Positions 6,079-8,322 of a stretch of DNA of 8,322 nucleotides are shown here, in pieces. Every line of letters starts with the position of its first letter. Positions within the stretch are counted from its first letter, which is position 1. The translations under genes and the position numbers were made by a program. Origin of the DNA: Bacteroidales bacterium (GTDB taxonomy: Bacteria; Bacteroidota; Bacteroidia; Bacteroidales; UBA932); NCBI GenBank assembly GCA_017615135.1, contig JAGAAU010000147.1:1-8322 (forward strand). The letters run 5' to 3'. The notes beneath the pieces were generated by a model, which saw only the letters and a list, made by a program, of their open reading frames with translations, was not told the DNA's origin and searched no databases.

Positions 6079-7812
6079 CTACTTGAATAACAATAACATA
6101 TCGGCATCCATGGCCTTTTTCACCTGCTCCCTGGGAACAAAATACCAGCTCCCCAGCAGTTGCCTGTCCGAATAATAATCGGGGCCCGCGGTTCCACGGC
6201 TTCTGAGTTCTTCATAAATAAGATTCCGCACCTCGTCCAGCCTGCGCACTATCCGTTTCTCCACCTCGTCGGGGCCGGCCGGCTTACCGGAGGCCTTCAG
6301 GTATGAACCGGCCGAAGCACGGTAGGAATTCATAGCAACCCTGTGCTGCCTGTCCTCCTCGAACGGGGTTCCGTCCGCCAGGGACGAGATTTTCACCCTC
6401 TGCCCGAAGGGGCGGGTAACATCTACAGTATAGTTGATTCCGGCGGCAGAATCGAAGTTGTAGGTCCTGTTCACGAACGACCAGCCTTTCTGGCCGGTGC
6501 GGGGGTCGTCCCTCTCAGCGATTTTCAGCACGTGCGGAGCAGGATACTGAATCCAGGAATCGTAGGAATATTCCAGGAAATTCCTGATTTCGGAGCCGCT
6601 CAGCCGCACTTCGCACAGACGGTTTTCGTATGCGTAGAGTGCGAACATATCGTGAAAAACAAGCTGCCCGGCCTTAAGGGTGCGGTTGACGCTCAATGGT
6701 GCGGCGATGGAAACTTCCGCCCCGGTACTATGCAGTTGAACCGTGTGAATCAGGTCCATGTATGAACTCATTCCGGCAAAAGCATCGCGGGTATTGACAG
6801 TCTCTTCCAGAATTGCCACCGGCTCGAGGGTAAAGTTCCTGACCTTCTCAAAATCCGGCCTGAAAGCTGCCCTGAGCAGAGTATCGGGGCGATTCTTATC
6901 CACCTTCAGCAAGCCGGTGGAGAGCGTTTTAGATACTTTTTGCCCATCTTTGAATTCCAGTTCCACAACGGCCTGGGCCACATACTGGGCCCTGGATCCT
7001 GAATTAATCAGGCAGATGCTGTCGCGACAGACCGTAAACGGACGATGGTCGTGCGAGCAGGCCACTACGTCTACTCCCTTCAGGCTTTCAAGCAAATCCA
7101 GACCCTGGCTTTCCAGTTCACCGCCGTCTCCCCTGCCGGTGCCGGAATGTACCGCCACCACAGTAACGTCCGGTTTTTCCCTGGCCTGTATCCTGTCTAC
7201 TTCCTCCTGCACATACGGCAGCAGGGACAGAAAATCCAGCCCTCTCCAGACGCTCTCGGAGAGCCAGGCTTTCATATTTGCATTGGTGAATCCCAGCACC
7301 AGCACTTTCAGGCCGGCTTTGCGGAACAGTGCGTATTCATCAAAATAAGGGCTGCCGTCTTCCCTGACTGCATTGGCCGCCAGGAAAGGAATGCCTTTGG
7401 AATGGAACTCCTTCATCACCCTGTCAAACACCTTATGTCCGCTTTCAACATCGTGATTGCCAACCACTACAGCATCGTAACGCATGGCATCGTAAAGCCT
7501 AGGGCACAGATGCGGGGAGAGCGTATCCACGTAATTGAAGAAATATACACAGTTGTCGCCCTGAAGGAAGTCCCCGGCATCCAGCAGAAGCACGTTCTGT
7601 CTGCCCTCCGCGGCACGCACGCTGTCTATCAGAGCAGAAGCCGCAACCATAGACGGGAAGGTTCGTCCGTCCACGTACGAAGAGTCGAACACTGCACCAT
7701 GTACATCGTTGGTAGTCAGAATGGTAAGACGATGCACCCCATCCGAGGGGCCACTGCAGGACCACGTCAGGATCAACGCAACTGAAAGAGCAGTGAACAA
7801 ACGCGTCTTCAT
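6079..7812 (-). CDS. Predicted lipoprotein, 5'-nucleotidase / 2',3'-cyclic-nucleotide phosphodiesterase superfamily
   Basis: A 577-residue two-domain metallophosphoesterase of the UshA/CpdB superfamily, expected to release phosphate and nucleosides from nucleotides outside the cytoplasm. The N-terminus is a signal sequence ending LTWSC, with Cys19 as probable lipidation site (the lipobox is imperfect). Metallophosphatase motifs: TTNDVHG (D36, H38), DAGDFLQGD (D81), GNHD (N119, H120), AVHSG (H222) and SHDH (H254, H256), all ligands present. The C-terminal domain (about 330-530) has a long helix entry, YENRLCEVRLSGSEIRNFLEYS (395-416 region) and YNFDSAAGINYTVDV (451-465). These resemble CpdB/YfkN more than UshA: the UshA-type NxGGxR motif is absent, with APLSVNRTLKAG in its place. 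Substrate may therefore be 2',3'-cyclic or 3'-nucleotides. Starts 1 base after the previous stop (TAGTATG), so probably translationally coupled, and is followed by ffh after 6 bases. Confidence 0.92.
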   Translation of the reverse strand: MKTRLFTALSVALILTWSCSGPSDGVHRLTILTTNDVHGAVFDSSYVDGRTFPSMVAASALIDSVRAAEGRQNVLLLDAGDFLQGDNCVYFFNYVDTLSPHLCPRLYDAMRYDAVVVGNHDVESGHKVFDRVMKEFHSKGIPFLAANAVREDGSPYFDEYALFRKAGLKVLVLGFTNANMKAWLSESVWRGLDFLSLLPYVQEEVDRIQAREKPDVTVVAVHSGTGRGDGGELESQGLDLLESLKGVDVVACSHDHRPFTVCRDSICLINSGSRAQYVAQAVVELEFKDGQKVSKTLSTGLLKVDKNRPDTLLRAAFRPDFEKVRNFTLEPVAILEETVNTRDAFAGMSSYMDLIHTVQLHSTGAEVSIAAPLSVNRTLKAGQLVFHDMFALYAYENRLCEVRLSGSEIRNFLEYSYDSWIQYPAPHVLKIAERDDPRTGQKGWSFVNRTYNFDSAAGINYTVDVTRPFGQRVKISSLADGTPFEEDRQHRVAMNSYRASAGSYLKASGKPAGPDEVEKRIVRRLDEVRNLIYEELRSRGTAGPDYYSDRQLLGSWYFVPREQVKKAMDADMLLLFK

Positions 7813-7813
7813 A

Positions 7814-8322
7814 CTATTTTACGTATTTATTAAGGAGTTTCTCCAGATTGAATTTCAGAGAAAACACCTGCTGCCATCCCCTGAAAGCGGGGAAAGCCGT
7901 GGTGGGATTGCCCATGTGGAAAACCAGCGATACCCTCAGGTCCAGCCAGGGAGCGATTCGAGGTTCGTAAAACGCCTCCAGCCTGTCGTAGAAAGAGGTA
8001 CCTCTTATATGGGTATGATAGAACCGCTCTCCGAAGTAAAGGTCCGACCCGTACTGAACTCCGTTGTACACTACCCCGTAGTAAAGCATCAGGTCTTCTC
8101 CGTAGTAGAAGGTATTGGCGATTCCGGCATTGAAGAGCCTCAGGTTCTGATTTGCTATGATGCCCCAGGGGAAGATGGTGCTGTTGGGCGCGGAACGGTC
8201 TCTCTGATAGCCCACAATAGGCCCAAGGTCTCCGTTAAGCTCCTGGAAATAATGAGGCAGTTTATCCTTAAAGAAATTCAAGGCGTCCCACTTGGCATAG
8301 ACATAAATCTTATGGTTGTCCA
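7814..8322 (-). CDS. Unrecognised, probable outer-membrane beta-rich protein, C-terminal part (runs off right edge)
   Basis: The frame is open to the right edge, giving the last 168 residues of a longer protein. A TTG at 8281 is in frame, but coding clearly continues upstream of it (DNHKIYVYAKWDA), so it is not a start. The fragment is rich in Tyr, Phe and Trp in alternating patterns, with short strand-like segments separated by Gly/Asn/Asp turns, such as NTFYYGEDLMLYYGVVYN, DLYFGERFYHTHI and LDLRVSLVFHMG. This suits a beta-barrel or other beta-rich envelope protein. It ends LNKYVK, not in the terminal aromatic typical of classical porins, so BAM-type insertion is not proven. The stop is 1 base before the lipoprotein nucleotidase ATG, suggesting co-expression. 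I do not recognise the family and assign no function. Confidence 0.75.
   Translation of the reverse strand, partial: DNHKIYVYAKWDALNFFKDKLPHYFQELNGDLGPIVGYQRDRSAPNSTIFPWGIIANQNLRLFNAGIANTFYYGEDLMLYYGVVYNGVQYGSDLYFGERFYHTHIRGTSFYDRLEAFYEPRIAPWLDLRVSLVFHMGNPTTAFPAFRGWQQVFSLKFNLEKLLNKYVK

Noticed and set aside
4570..6090. A 506-codon open frame on the plus strand, antisense to the cpsB-like gene and ffh
   Set aside because: It spans two well-supported genes on the other strand, its translation is rich in His, Arg and Leu with no recognisable domain, and it arises from codon bias of the real genes.
7045..7785. A 246-codon plus-strand open frame opposite the nucleotidase
   Set aside because: The minus-strand metallophosphatase motifs fall exactly in this region; the antisense peptide has no domain signature.
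7814..8281. A complete 155-residue protein starting at TTG 8281
   Set aside because: The frame stays open upstream of the TTG to the window edge with similar composition, so this is the tail of a longer gene.

Overview
The window looks like a piece of a Bacteroidota chromosome, most likely order Bacteroidales. The grounds are the protein families (a large multi-SLBB export protein with the N-terminal helical segment typical of this phylum, a Bacteroidales-like Ffh, a CpsB-type PHP phosphatase), mostly SD-poor gene starts, and one intergenic promoter that fits the Bacteroides -33/-7 consensus (TTTG, 20 bp, TAnnTTTG). Genus cannot be fixed from the sequence. All seven genes lie on the minus strand, so transcription runs from the right edge to the left edge. 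Coding density is very high: the only intergenic stretch of note is 105 bp, and no stretch over 300 bases lacks a gene.

Upstream block (8322 to 4042), with gaps of 1, 6 and 3 bases: the C-terminal part of an unrecognised, probably outer-membrane beta-rich protein; a predicted surface or periplasmic lipoprotein of the 5'-nucleotidase / 2',3'-cyclic-nucleotide phosphodiesterase superfamily; Ffh, the protein subunit of the signal recognition particle; and a CpsB/CapC-type PHP-domain protein-tyrosine phosphatase. The spacing suggests a single transcription unit mixing a housekeeping secretion gene, a nucleotide-scavenging enzyme and a capsule regulator.

Downstream block (3936 to 1): after the 105 bp gap, which carries the consensus promoter and a leader rich in inverted repeats, comes a polysaccharide-export operon: an 831-residue Wza-like export protein with six SLBB repeats, a Wzz-like chain-length/co-polymerase protein without a kinase domain, and the start of a multi-spanning membrane protein that begins at a GTG overlapping the wzz stop codon and runs off the left edge. 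Together these would carry polysaccharide across the envelope (SLBB outer-membrane channel plus Wzz inner-membrane partner), and the adjacent PHP phosphatase is the usual regulator of such systems.

I found no mobile element, CRISPR array, tRNA or rRNA, and no clear evidence of an undescribed system. The points most worth checking are the leader between cpsB and the export gene, an FtsY-like asparagine in the Ffh P-loop, the CpsB phosphatase with no kinase partner in view, and the GTG-started membrane gene at the left edge.
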